A DNA stretch of 64,000 nucleotides. Source: Nematostella vectensis. Lineage: Eukaryota > Cnidaria > Anthozoa > Actiniaria > Edwardsiidae. Positions 21,502-33,700 of the stretch are shown in pieces (position 1 is the first letter of the stretch; each line of letters begins with the position of its first letter). The stretch is taken from positions 11,001,719 through 11,065,718 of the forward strand of contig NC_064046.1 of NCBI RefSeq assembly GCF_932526225.1. The letters run 5' to 3'. The notes beneath the pieces are model-generated. The model searched no databases. It saw only the letters and a list, made by a program, of their open reading frames with translations, and was not told the DNA's origin. The position numbers and the translations under genes were made by a program.

Positions 21502-22435
21502 GGCTATTTTTAGTAACCACCACACCACCACTGCGCGTGAGCATTTGTACTCACCCTTCCCCCGCGCTTTTGCATTTACATCTTGTTGTTTGCCGCTGTT
21601 TTGTGACTTGAATCCGTAAAAAGAAAAAAATTGCACTAATACCATCGACAATTTCATTCTAGCATCAAGGATACAGGCAGTTGCGGTTTAAGGGGATGTA
21701 GTACTTCGAGAATTGCAAGATTTCAAAAACGTGTAAAAAAAAGACTTAAGAGACTTAATTCAAAACCAAGAGCGGAAAACCTCGTGCTTCAAACACCGCT
21801 TCCGCTCTACTTGCTGCTTCTTCGTGGTTTCTCAACATTCATTATCTTCCTAATGGTCAAACAAAATCTGTAGGTTAGATATGATATCAATTTTTGTGAA
21901 TATTCCGGTTAATTGAGAAGGAATCCAAGAAAAATGCATTTCATAAAACCATCCTTGTAGCGAGGGAATGCATTTTTGTGATATGTGATGATCAGAGCCA
22001 GCAAGCTGAAGTATCTGAGCTTCTCTAATAGTGAGAAAAAAAAGAGGGAGATATTACTGTACTTCTTTGATGTTGTTTCTAGACATTTCTATAACATATT
22101 ATACAAGCTGGGCGTGGTTTGGAGGATTTGAATAAAACGCGGTATCGCAGCTATTTTTTCGGCCGTTGCTATTTTCTTTCTTCTTGACTTAAATTCGCCG
22201 CTCAGAAAAACAAAACAGTCAAGTTATTCAGGGATTTAGCTTTCTTTGAGTATATTTGCCAATCTTGCTTACTTAAGATAGATTTGTTTTCTTCTTCCGA
22301 GTTATTTTTCATGATCTATTTCCATTCCTATCGAGTTGGCAAAACAACAGCACGCAACCCGCGTGGGAGTAGGACAAAAGTAAAAGGAGCAAATCCTCAC
22401 GCGCATCGGTGGGGTGGTGGTTACTAAAAATGGTT
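21502..22435. mobile_element. Non-autonomous foldback-type element with long inverted ends
   Basis: The left end (tttttagtaaccaccac, then gcgcgtgagcatttg) and the right end (gcaaatcctcacgcgc, then gtggtggttactaaaaa) are near-complements over about 50-60 bp. The 0.9-kb interior has no long frame. Boundaries are approximate and no target duplication was identified. Confidence 0.5.
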
Positions 22436-22855
22436 AGAAAAAAAAAATTTAGCAGCTTCTCCCCCCCCCCCCCCCCCGAGAAATAATGACCTTTCCTTTA
22501 CTAAGCACATGATAACATGGCAGTCTTGACTAAGCGCTATTTTAGGCTTTTGTTAATATCATTTTCTATTTCAGGGTTAATGGCTTTAACCAAACAATGT
22601 CTGTGTTGGGACATCATGACGTTATTTTAAAAAGAAAAAAACTCTGCCAGACTTCGGGGATAATGTTCATATGAAGAAAACTTTGTCGTTTTGAGGGACT
22701 GGTACCGAGCACACTTAGTTTCTTTTCAGATACTTTCTCCATTGACCAAAGATGGTCACAGTCGCTGTTTTTCTCTTCTGATTACAAGTCATAATATTTA
22801 AGAAGCACCAGCGGTACGGCAACCTTAAAATGACAAGAATCATGCAGTTTTTTTC

Positions 22856-22960
22856 CAAATAAGGAATATATTTATTTCCTTATATGGAAGTGACCGTGTT
22901 GACAAAAACGACAATTTTTGGCTAAATTTTATTGATATGTCGAGAGAACTGGACAGGCGC
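22856..22960. repeat. Dispersed repeat, copy 1
   Basis: The phrases aggaatatat, tatggaagtgaccg and tttttggcta.attttattgatatg recur, diverged, at 32622-32712. It is probably a fragment of an unnamed interspersed repeat family. Confidence 0.5.
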
Positions 22961-23604
22961 GAAGCGCTTAAAAAGGACATGACTACAAAACATCTAGCAA
23001 TCGGATCCTACCATTTATAACAAAATACAGCCCGTGAAGCCTGAATTTCAAAATGATTCTAGTGAAACAGATTATCCCGGCGCAACCTTACGCTGCTAGT
23101 ATCTTATGTACACCGCCTCTAGTCTCTTACAAATGGGAAAAATCGCTCAAAGACTTTTTGGTTAGAGCTAAAATCCCTAAAATAGACTAACTCGCGCGGT
23201 TAGCAGTCTATTCATGATAAACGTAGCGAGAGGGCAGTAGGCAATATTCTAAACATAACTTAATAATTGCGAGACCGATTGATATAACTCACGATATGGC
23301 TGCTGTAAAGGCCATTGTGAAAGCGGTTGATATTAAAAAAAGCTCAAAACGTCTAACTTTTAAATACAGATATCAAATTTCAAATAATGCCTTTAGAATT
23401 TGGTAAGTAAATACACTCTGGTTTTATTTCATCAAATTTGTTTTATGCACTTTGAAAATGGAAAATGCTAGAATAAAAGGCGCGTATCCAAAACCTTATT
23501 TCTTTAGCTTTACCATTTTCATTTCGTTAGCTTTATAATAAAAGATTGAGCAGATAAACGTGTCCAATTTATATTAGGTATCATTTTTTAATATTTGTAC
23601 ATTT

Positions 23605-23764
23605 CAGGCACGTACACAGGGAGATGCGTAGGGTGCGCGCGCACCCCCTTGCTTGGCGGCTCAAAAGTGGCTTATTTCTTATTAAGGAATCTTCAAACAC
23701 TATGCTTTTTCCATATGATACCCTTGACTGCGCACCGCGCTCAGCCAATCCTGGGTACGTGAAT
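23605..23764. mobile_element. Short MITE with CACGTAC-CAGG ends
   Basis: Left CAGGCACGTACACAGG and right CCTGGGTACGTG form a 12-bp inverted terminus with one mismatch. The inside has gtgcgcgcgcaccc and a gcgcaccgcgctcagccaat stretch. No frame is present; it is about 160 bp. Confidence 0.5.
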
Positions 23765-24540
23765 TCATTTTTTTTTTTCTAATCGCTTGGCAGTATTGAA
23801 AAAATTGTGCAAGATTTTTCTACCGGGCTTGTTTCACCTTTACAGAAATGTCGAAATTTAAGGTAGTGAACGAATACGAGGAAGAAAGGGAACTGTTTAA
23901 TTTCTTCCTCCTCCATCCGCTTGCGTTTCCATGGCAATGATTTTCACAACGCGGTTAAAGCCATCGTGCGCCATCTCACTTCGCTTGTCATAGTTGCCCC
24001 AAATGCCATCATCTCGCTCAGTTTATATGACTGAGCCTAATAGAAAAGTGCGCGGTGTTTTTCTGTATAGAACAGGTAGTTTGACAGGATCTAATGACAG
24101 CCGCACGCCTTATTGAACTAAGAATCCCTATTGGTGTTTACTCCTATCTCTTATCCAATCAGATGCCAGGAAAATGTAAGCAGCAATCTCTTCTGCACAC
24201 ACTTTGATTATTTCGTTTGACGTTTCCAAAATCGCTAATGGGATTTGAAAATTAATGAAACTTAAGCCATAACATTGGAACGAAATTGCCCAACCCTTCA
24301 GATAATGTATTACTGGAAGCACAAGTTATTTAGTTGTTCATTTTATAGCACGTTTCGCGACAAGAGTTGTGCGTTTTCATTTATTAGTGTTGTTGAGATG
24401 TCATTTCTCCGTCGAGAGGCCGCTTTCATTAAACGAACCCAATTGTTTGAAATGCGTCAAGTGCTTCCTCTCCGAGACGTAGTTAACGGTCGCCGTGGTA
24501 TTAACCAGTCTGAGTGATATACGAAATGACCGAGATCAGT

Positions 24541-24546
24541 CACGTG
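24541..24546. promoter_or_regulatory. CACGTG E-box upstream of the secreted-protein gene
   Basis: It sits in a symmetric context (gatcagtCACGTGatcac) 40 bp upstream of the TATA-like box. The role is inferred from the motif and its position. Confidence 0.4.
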
Positions 24547-24580
24547 ATCACAGAGCTCCCATCCCTAAGCCAAGCAGGTG

Positions 24581-24587
24581 TATAAGA
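24581..24587 (+). promoter_or_regulatory. TATA-like box
   Basis: TATAAGA lies 98 bp upstream of the ATG at 24685. A start of transcription about 30 bp downstream (around 24610) would give a short 5' leader. Confidence 0.5.
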
Positions 24588-24650
24588 ACTGTTCACACCG
24601 ACATATCACCAGCAGAAATCTGCGGCAAAACCAACGTGAAATCATCAACG

Positions 24651-24662
24651 ATGCAGGCATAA
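24651..24662 (+). promoter_or_regulatory. Minimal upstream ORF (ATG CAG GCA TAA)
   Basis: A three-codon uORF lies in the predicted leader, 22 nt before the main ATG. It may lower translation of the main frame; this is inference. Confidence 0.35.
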
Positions 24663-24684
24663 CAAGCCAGAAAATTCCCTTACA

Positions 24685-24732
24685 ATGAAGCCAAGGTTGC
24701 TTGGGACGATTTGGGTGATAGTGTTGATTGAG
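24685..24732 (+). CDS. Secreted-protein exon 1 (signal peptide)
   Basis: 16 codons, MKPRLLGTIWVIVLIE, a basic n-region then a hydrophobic core; donor GAG|GTAAGG, phase 0. Confidence 0.75.
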
Positions 24733-27700
24733 GTAAGGATTTTTGGTGACTTTATGGTTGGAAAGTGATGACACTTTAGTGTTTGACATTTTTTTATTTT
24801 ATTCTGAAAACCTCTCAGGGAAGTTTCCAAGTTGGAAATGCTCAAGGTAAGATTTAACTGTTTGTACAAAACATCTTCTCGTAAAGACAAATATTCTGTT
24901 ATTAGCACGTATGTATGGTCTTTTAGAGATTAATAAACTCAGAATTTTCCATTATCTACAATTTATTTTACCACCAGTTGTTATAATTTAAGTGTAAAAT
25001 GGCTCTTGACTCAGTAGATTTTTTATCCCGTGATGCAATAAATCCTAATTACAAAATCCCAAACAATCGCCTAGAGCACCAAGATATGAATAACGCTATA
25101 AAGGATAACGAACAAATGTTGATGAAAATGGTATAGCTTAAAAATGCGGGTTATTTTAACTGTTCTTTATTTAAAACGTCCATTTCTACGTCTGGATAAA
25201 TATCATATATTGTCATTCAAGAGAACCATCGCAATTGTGATAACCTTTGAGGATCAGTAAAAAGCATTATCTTTTCCTTTCCACTACGAAATGTCAAAAT
25301 GACAAAATGACAGCCTTTTAGAGCTCTAAAACCTCAACGCAAAAATACAGAACGCGATGAAAATTGAAAGTTGGATTAAACAGAAGCAAAAATAATCAGA
25401 TATGTGGTTCTTTGATACTAAGTGCTGATTTGGGCTGATATGAGAGAATCGAAGACATGATGTACCGAATTTGTCTTTTTGATCAAAGTTATGCGCTATC
25501 TATTTAGCACGGAAGTTTGCGACAACACAAAACTCAGAGCATACCGCCGCGACCTATCTCGACACATTTATCAACATTTCATACTTGCCAATTACCCCCC
25601 TTGCTTTTAAGATCAAAAATAAAAAAATGGAAATGAAAAATTATGAAATAATGAATTGTATTTGTTCTTTCCCTTCACTTCAGCTGAATCCCTGACACAA
25701 TTGCTTTTAGTCAGAAGATCGTTTTAAGCCCCCTTGAGCAGCTAAACTCCCAATCAAGGAAGCACATTCACTTTCTAATCGCATACAGTATTTAAAGATA
25801 TTTTCTCTCGAATTTTATGGATTTTTATCATTATGATTTTCTCTGGATTATTATTCAATTTTTTTTGGAGGAAGCAAGTCTGGGACATCTATAATCACAC
25901 TGTAGTTGGTTTTAAGGTTCGCGCATTCCTGTTAAAGTTATTGGTGTTTTTTCTGTGTTACTCGATATATTGAGCCATTAGCCGAATGCTTTTAAAGGCT
26001 TATTCAATAAACTGACACTGATATGGCTATCAAAAATATCAATGTCCACAACGTGTGGAAGAAGTCTATAGCAAAACAGTCTGACGTGAACCTTTATTGT
26101 TCTGGAAATTTCTTAATGGAAATAAAGATATCGAGGGAAGAGGAAAGAGGGATATCATTTAGAATAGAGTGAATGCAAAGGAAGAGGAGAGGGGAAAGGG
26201 TGGAAAAAAAATACAAAATTAAAAACAGGGGTAGAAAACACGCGTATCTTCCCACGACAGAACACGCGTCTTTACACAGTCTAGTTTTTTTTCTTTTTGG
26301 GTCTGTGGTATTTCGGTTTTCCTTTGGTTGATGATGTACGTTGGCTCTTCCCATGCCCTTCTCGAGTTAAGGCAAACCACAGGAATCTCGTACGAACCGA
26401 AGAGGCAAATTCAAGGGAAACAATCGGGTCTGGGTGAAAGAGGGAGGGCTGGAGAATCAGACCTAGTTTAGACGCCGTTCTTTTCATGTACCCTTACAAA
26501 TGCAAATGCATGCAAATGAACCAATTCGATTGTTCTATGTTCATTTGCATTTGGAAATGGCGTTTGTTCTAGTTTAGACGCCGTTCTTTCATGTACCGTT
26601 CCAAATGCAAATGCATGCAAATGAACTAATCCGATTGTTCTATGTTCATTAGCATTTGGAAACGGCGTTTGTTCTAGTTTAGACGCCGCTCTTTTCATGT
26701 ACCGTTCCAAATGCAAATGCAAGCAAATGAACCAATTCGATTGTTCTGTGTTCATTTGCATTTGGAACGGCGTTTGTCTTTTGGAACGGCGTTTGTTACG
26801 GTTTAGACGCCGTTCTTTTCATGTACCGTTCCAAATGCAAATGCATGCAAATGAACTAATCCGATTGTTCTATGTTCATTAGCATTTGGAAACGGCGTTT
26901 GTTCTAGTTTAGACGCCGCTCTTTTCATGTACCGTTCCAAATGCAAATGCATGCAAATGAACCAATTCGATTGTTCTGTGTTCATTTGCATTTGGAACGG
27001 CGTTTGTCTTTTGGAACGGTGTTTGTTACGGTTTAGACGCCGTTCTTTTCATGTACCGTTCCAAATGCAAATGCATGCAAATGAACTAATCCGATTGTTC
27101 TATGTTCATTAGCATTTGGAAACGGCGTTTGTTCTAGTTTAGACGCCGCTCTTTTCATGTACCGTTCCAAATGCAAATGCATGCAAATGAACCAATTCGA
27201 TTGTTCTGTGTTCATTTGCATTTGGAACGGCGTTTGTCTTTTGGAACGGCGTTTGTTACGGTTTAGACGCCGTTCTTTTCATGTACCGTTCCAAATGCAA
27301 ATGCATGCAAATGAACCAATTCGATTGTTCTATGTTCATTTGCTTTTGGAAACGGCGTTTGTTCTAGTTTAGACGCCGTTCTTTTCATGTACCGTTCCAA
27401 ATGCAAATGCATGCAAATGAACCAATTCGATTGTTCTATGTTCATATGCATTTGGAACGGCGTTTGTCTTTTGGAACCGCGTTTGTTCTGGTTTAGACGC
27501 CGTTCTTTTCATGTACCGTTCCAAATGCAAATGCATGCAAATGCATGCAAATAAACCAATTCGATTGTTCTATGTTCATTTGCATTTGGAACGGCGTTTG
27601 TCTTTTGGAACGGCGTTTGTTCCGGTTTAGACGCCGTTCTTTTCATGTACCCTTCCAAATGCAAATGCGTGCAAATGAACCAATTCGATTGTTCTATGTT

Positions 27701-30700
27701 CATTTGCTTTTGAAAACGGCGTTTGTTCTAGTTTAGACGCCGTTCTTTTCATGTACTTTTCCAGATGCAAATGCATGCAAATGAACCAATCCGATTGTTC
27801 TATGTTCATTTGCATTTGGAACGGCGTTTGTCCTTTGGAACGGCGTTTGTTCTAGTTTAAACGCCGTTCTTTCAATTTACCGTTCCAAATGCAAATGCAT
27901 GCAAATGAACCAATCTGATTGTTCTATGTTCATTTGCATTTGCAACGTCGTTTTTCCTAGGAAGTGGAATTGATCATTGAATGTAAAAAGCAGGATATTT
28001 TGTTGTTGTTATTCTTCAGGTGCTGACTTTGTGCTAACTTCATCAGAAACCTTGATCATCAATACAACAACCCCTAAAATGCAAAAGCAAGACCAGTCAG
28101 CTTCATCAGATATTGTTGGAAATACTATGTCGAGGACATTTAAATCAAAATCTGAAAGCTACGACTACAAAGTTGCTTATTTTGAGTTCTCTGGCGATGT
28201 AACTTTCGAGAGGGGCTCCACGGTGCGAATCGTTGGAGAGAATGCTCTCTCTATTAATACCACAAATGGCAGTATCACCGTAGAAACGGACATCACAATG
28301 ACTTGTCAGGAAGGCATGCCAATTGGAACCGCGCGGTGTCTTGGCGGCTTTATGGCCCGCATGGTCTGTGGGGGGAAAGTCACTTGTCCAGGTGAGAAGT
28401 TTAATTCAGTAAAGGGGGCGGAGTGGTGGCAAACTTGGGGCGGAAGTGGGAGGGGAGGGGGGGGGGGGATTGGGCTTGGAGGTATGATGGTTCCGAGGGA
28501 GGGGGAGGGTACCTGGGTTTCACATAAAGTTCCGTTGAAACTTGAATAGATATACTCGTCTTTTATCAAGCAATCGTTATATATGTACATGTACGTGGAT
28601 ACACTGTAAGCAACCGATCACTTTAAAATAGATCCACTCATAAAAGTGAGGGGGGGCGCTGCCCCCTTAATACTTGCGTTTCCGTTTGGCTAGGAATAAT
28701 TAAAAAGCAAGGATAACGTACCCTGGATAAAATATTATGCTACTATATGAATCTTCATAAAATAATTGAGATAGTACAGGCGTTTTGATTGGTGGGATTG
28801 GTCACTTTCATTACATGATGAAGGTCATGCGATGACGCAGCATAAAATCAAGTAAAGAGAATTTGTGCATCATCATGTGCGTCTACAACTCTGTGAATTC
28901 CTACGAACTTTTGCCTTTTTTACACTAAAATAATAGTCTTCCGGAGAAAAATGTAAATATTAACAAGAGATCATCTTATGCTCTCTCGATAATAAGTAAT
29001 TATTGCTTGAAATTTGAAGTCTGTTCAGTTTTTCTAATTATTTTATGTGCGCGAGCTGACGTGCACTAGAATGACGCCATTGCGCGCGCTGTTGTGAATT
29101 TTTTTTTGTCTTTTTCGTAGAATAAGAAATAATTACTGGGATACCTGTGGTAGCCCAGTCATAAAATGCAACTGGTTTTTGTAGCTACTGCGCATGTGCG
29201 AGTCTGCTATGTCATCACGTCGAAAAAAAAAAACAAGTAAGATTTGCCGCGGGGTTTGCTGGGAAAATTTGACTTCGGATACACTTCGGGATATGATCGT
29301 TACGAAGCGCCAGCCAGGAAGAACATATCTAAATAATCAAAAGATTTTGGGGTTTGTTTAACAATTCTTACATATTCGCTTCTATGACAGCTTGGTTTGA
29401 TAAACTCATTTCGAGTTATGATCGTTCAAACTTTACTTCAAGTTATTGAATTATTAAGAGTTTGCAATACGTGCCGAAACACACTAGCTCATGTAAACAC
29501 GCTCACATTTGGTTATTTCGAGTATTTAAGCTCAGTTTTTTTCGACCGTATCCGATTCCTTTTGACATAAAATCAAGTTGCAAAGCTTTATTGAGATTAT
29601 CTGTAGGTTCAAACATATTATTTCGTACAAAAACATGCCCTCGCAAATTTACTTATCGAATGATGATTTTGCACTTTTTATAACTTATTATTCGGCAAAA
29701 TACATATTGTACAACAGTTATGTGATCAATTGTAGCAGGTATTTCATCTTTGTGGAAGAAAAAGTAACTGGAATTCGACATGCTCGACGTGTTTAGTTTA
29801 ATAGTTCAATACAAACACTAATATAATTATTTTAAGAATCCACACTTTGGTGTTGGCTTCGTGGCAAAGTTGTTCAGGTCAGTGATCGGAGTCCGCATAA
29901 TGCCACGGGTTCGAGTCCTCCTTTTAATTCTTGGGAGTCTACCGTTTATCAATACTTTTTATATTATGATTATACTAAGAAATAACCTAGAAGAGATATA
30001 TGATAACGTTACAGTTATAAATAATTGCTTCAGTAGCTACATCCATGTTTACGGGCCTATTTTTTATCTGTCGTAGCGATTTGCACAATGCAATTCCCAA
30101 GAACCCTTGCGTCACAGGCGATACTTCTTATTCTAGTGTATTGATTGCGACCTCACTGTATCCTTTTTCTTGCACGAAGTATCTAGCCTACTGTCCTACG
30201 TCATCGCAACGCCTAGTTACCAGAACCTTTTGCATAATTTAAAACTGTGTCATGGCCGCCATTTTGAATTTGGGATTCCAGCTCTCAGATCCATGTTATT
30301 TGTGCAGTTGAAGGCCCGATTCGCGATTTAATAACTGCATATTTAACCATAGCCTTAATTTCTACCAAGTTATTTTGGAAAATCATCTCAGCTTGGATTG
30401 ATTTCGCTGTATTTACTCGTGTTTACATTTGCGACCCGAGTGCGAGACACGCGGCTCAAGATAAGAATTTTAATTCTTAAAGAGAACGTGAAACGAAATT
30501 CTCTTATGCTTATTTTGACAAATTGACTAGTTAGTATAGTAGCGTAATATCCCAACAATAATTCCTCCAATTTTCGATACTTGATTTAAACGGAAATCTG
30601 ATTTTTGATCCTTTTAAAATTAGCAATTTTGGCAAATATTTGCATGAAACCGGCGACATACGAATATCGAATTTGCATATCACTTGTGACGTCAAGAGTT

Positions 30701-33700
30701 GTACAAGTGGGTGATAAACATTAGACATTCCCATACAAAATAGGACGCCCCCCACCTAAAATACACATATAATTGATCGTGGAGCCCGAATCTTACCCAG
30801 AAAACACCTGAGTGTAACCTGAGCAAAGTATCCATAAAGAATCCTGCAGCAATTGAAGCGGTGATTTTTATTCATATTTTTTATAAGCTTTTGAACACCA
30901 TTTGCGCGCGAACCACCCAACTTTTCGATCACAATTGTGATCAAAGAAATAACATATACGCTGTAAATAATTGCGAGACGATATAACAAGGCAAAAAGTA
31001 AAGATATCAACCTCAAAGAGAAACGACTGGAAATCTATATAAGTAGGTTGAGATGCGAGGACTGAAAATCATCAATGAGTGAACGGCAAAAAATACTCGA
31101 TTGTATTTACTTCTCTTTTAATAAATAAACAAACAAACAAATGCAGTAGATGGTACTAGCATTATAATTTCTGAATATATAATGTTTTTTTTTTAAGAAA
31201 AACTGCCATCAAGACTTGGTATATGTGAAAGGAATGCACAACAACCGCACAAATGTACATTTACTGGCAAAACAAAGCGTACGGTGCGATAAGAAAACAC
31301 TCACAAGAAAACTTGCACCCTTCACCGTGCTTTTCTTGGCTCTAGAACAAATTCGAATTTAATATTTACCCTTCCTCCCTTCCAGTTGTAAGGACTGATT
31401 TCTGTCGATAATTCGACTGTTCGTTTTGTAGAGAAATATCATTCCTTGAATGACTGAATCAAATCCTGTTGTCAATCGGCCCGGTAAAACAAACTATTTC
31501 GCTTTTCCAGTTTGTCAATTTGTTGTACTTTGAGGCTTAACAGTGAATCAGATTATTACAATCGCATGTCGTTCTTTCAACATTTTCCACCCCGGGGTGC
31601 TGTTCGAAGGTGAACTGGTATTTTTGCGAGTTTACTAACTTTAGTAAAGTTGTTCGCCCCGTCTTGGTTTTATGGCCGTTCGCATTCGCACGTGGAAGAA
31701 ATCGTTTTTCTACAACTCAGTTTGCGAATAAAGATGCATTGAAATGAAGTCTAATCCAATATAACATATTCTTATAATCAAACCATTCATCCTTACCGGT
31801 AAAAATGAGGCGTAGTGCTCAAAACAAGCCAAAATAATCCGGTTGAAATGTATTTGCTTGAATGAACCGATCGACTCGAACTGGTAAACACTCCAGAGAT
31901 GTCTTTCATTCCATTCACTTCAGGTTTCGGCTAAACCCCTATCTTAGTGATAGAAAAAAGTTATTCTTGGATCCATTTATTGAACATTGTAATCATCTTT
32001 CTTTACCAAGTCTTGAAAAGCGAGGAAATAGAAAAAAACACAAAAGATATGCTCGTCCTCATCTTTACAAATCTACGATAGCAAGCGAAGTTCGACTGGA
32101 ACCCCATCAAGTGTGTACAACTCTTGACGTCAGCCAATCAAAAAAAAGTCGCCAATAAGACAAGACATTTTCAAAATACGATTACAAAAATTCCTGTAAT
32201 CAATAAGCGCAAAGGCAGTTTTAAAACCAAACATCGATAGCTATATTTTGTTATAAAAGCTTATGTATTTTTCGTGTCATGGTCTCTTTAGCTTAAAAGT
32301 TAAGTGCTGACTGCTTTAGACTCATACAGCTTACTTCAAGACGCGATTAAATGTGCCCAGGACACTCATGAATGGACTCGAGGTATTTACCTTGATTGCT
32401 CAATCTAATTTAAGGTGGAAGTAGTATGAAACAATTGATGGAAATCGTCTCCTACAAATCGCTTTGCCGATAAATCTACTTTACTTTGGACACTGTGTGT
32501 TTAAATGACGCCGGATCGACTTTCGATCCGGGGTGAACTCACACCGTTTTTTACAGTCCCCCTCATGTACACCTGTATTTTGTAACTCCGCGTTTACATG
32601 ATTCCGCGACAAAACTGAAGTTAAATAGGGAATATATTAAATTCCTTCTATGGAAGTGACCGAGTTTGGCAAAACGAAAATTTTTGGCTTAATTTTCTTG
32701 ATATGGCGCCGGGCTTTAGCACATCGTGTGCCTAATTATAATGAATGAAAAAAAAAAAAAAAAAAGGTGTGGCTGACAAGGTCTATATAAGTTAAGCGTC
32801 TGTAAAACCACAGTCCTTAACTTTTTAATTAATCTTTCTAGGCACTGGTCCAGGCGGAGTAAATATTTGTCAAGATTTATTAAATTCACAAGATTGCGTT
32901 TATGGTGCAAATCACGCAGGAAACGGCGGGGGGAAGAATGAAATGGTGGATAAGGGAGCGAACTATAGCTGTGGCGAAGGAGATCTTATTGGCGGGAGCT
33001 CGGGTGAGTTTGCCGTCTTACCCACCTTGAGAAATCAAGGTTTTTTTTCCATCTTGCGTTTTACTCACAAATAAAAAGTACACGTAGAATCATTTTGTTA
33101 GAGCTTTTTTGGCAAGGTTCGCTGAGAACTAGCGGTCTATTGTATCGGTGTGGAGGGCTACGATTGATAGCATTATATGAGGCGCGTGTCTAGAGGGGTC
33201 CGGACCCCACCCGGACCCCACCCTGCTCAAGAGACGAGAGGAGTTCGATTCCAGTTGACCCCTTTGTTGGTAGTTAAAATAACGGTTAATTATGTATGTA
33301 TCTGGATAAAAAAGTTTCTAGATGGATCTAGTGACCATCACCTGAGATAAGTATACAGGTTTTGTATAACTACTCGGGAACTCACCCTGCTTTTCCTCTA
33401 GACACGCGCCTGTGTATAGTACGATCAGTCAGTAGCTCTAATTTCGAATTCGCAGCTCTGACAAAGAAGGGGAATTTCTTTCGCGAGTGTGACGATAAGA
33501 AACAAACCTAGGCTTTCTTAGATAGTTTTTAAAGAGATAAATTTTTAGCAAATGATACAATGATATTTTTTTCAGGAGTATCGAAGTTTAATGAAAGTCG
33601 AGTTCTAACCGTCGGGATAGCTGGAGGTGGAGCGATAGAACTTGTAGCATTGAAAGGGTTGATTAAAATTGGTGAGTTGTTGACGATGAAGTGTAAGGGG

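Larger units (their letters stand above)
22440..24540. other. Intergenic with short repeats
   Basis: There is a C run at about 22460-22477. 22856-22960 shares sequence with 32622-32712 (listed separately), and a small MITE lies at 23605. No exon is supported; the remainder is AT-rich. Confidence 0.5.
28392..32841. other. Intron 3 (4.45 kb), mostly unrecognised
   Basis: It has a G run at about 28450-28470. 29861-29935 resembles a decayed tRNA-like or SINE head (listed separately), and 32622-32712 is a dispersed repeat. Other stretches are AT-rich without support for exons on either strand. Confidence 0.55.

Noticed and set aside
26468-27815. Repeated 60-97-residue frames (EQTPFPNANEHRTI, MQMHANELIRLFYVH)
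   Set aside because: They recur with each minisatellite unit on both strands inside intron 2.
28392-28549. Read-through extension of secreted-protein exon 3 (Gly-rich tail)
   Set aside because: A good GTGAGA donor at 28392 joins in phase to exon 4, while the extension is a G-run low-complexity stretch.
31862-32158. 98-residue plus-strand frame in intron 3
   Set aside because: The composition is unremarkable, with no motif, and it is flanked by AT-rich sequence without matching splice phases.
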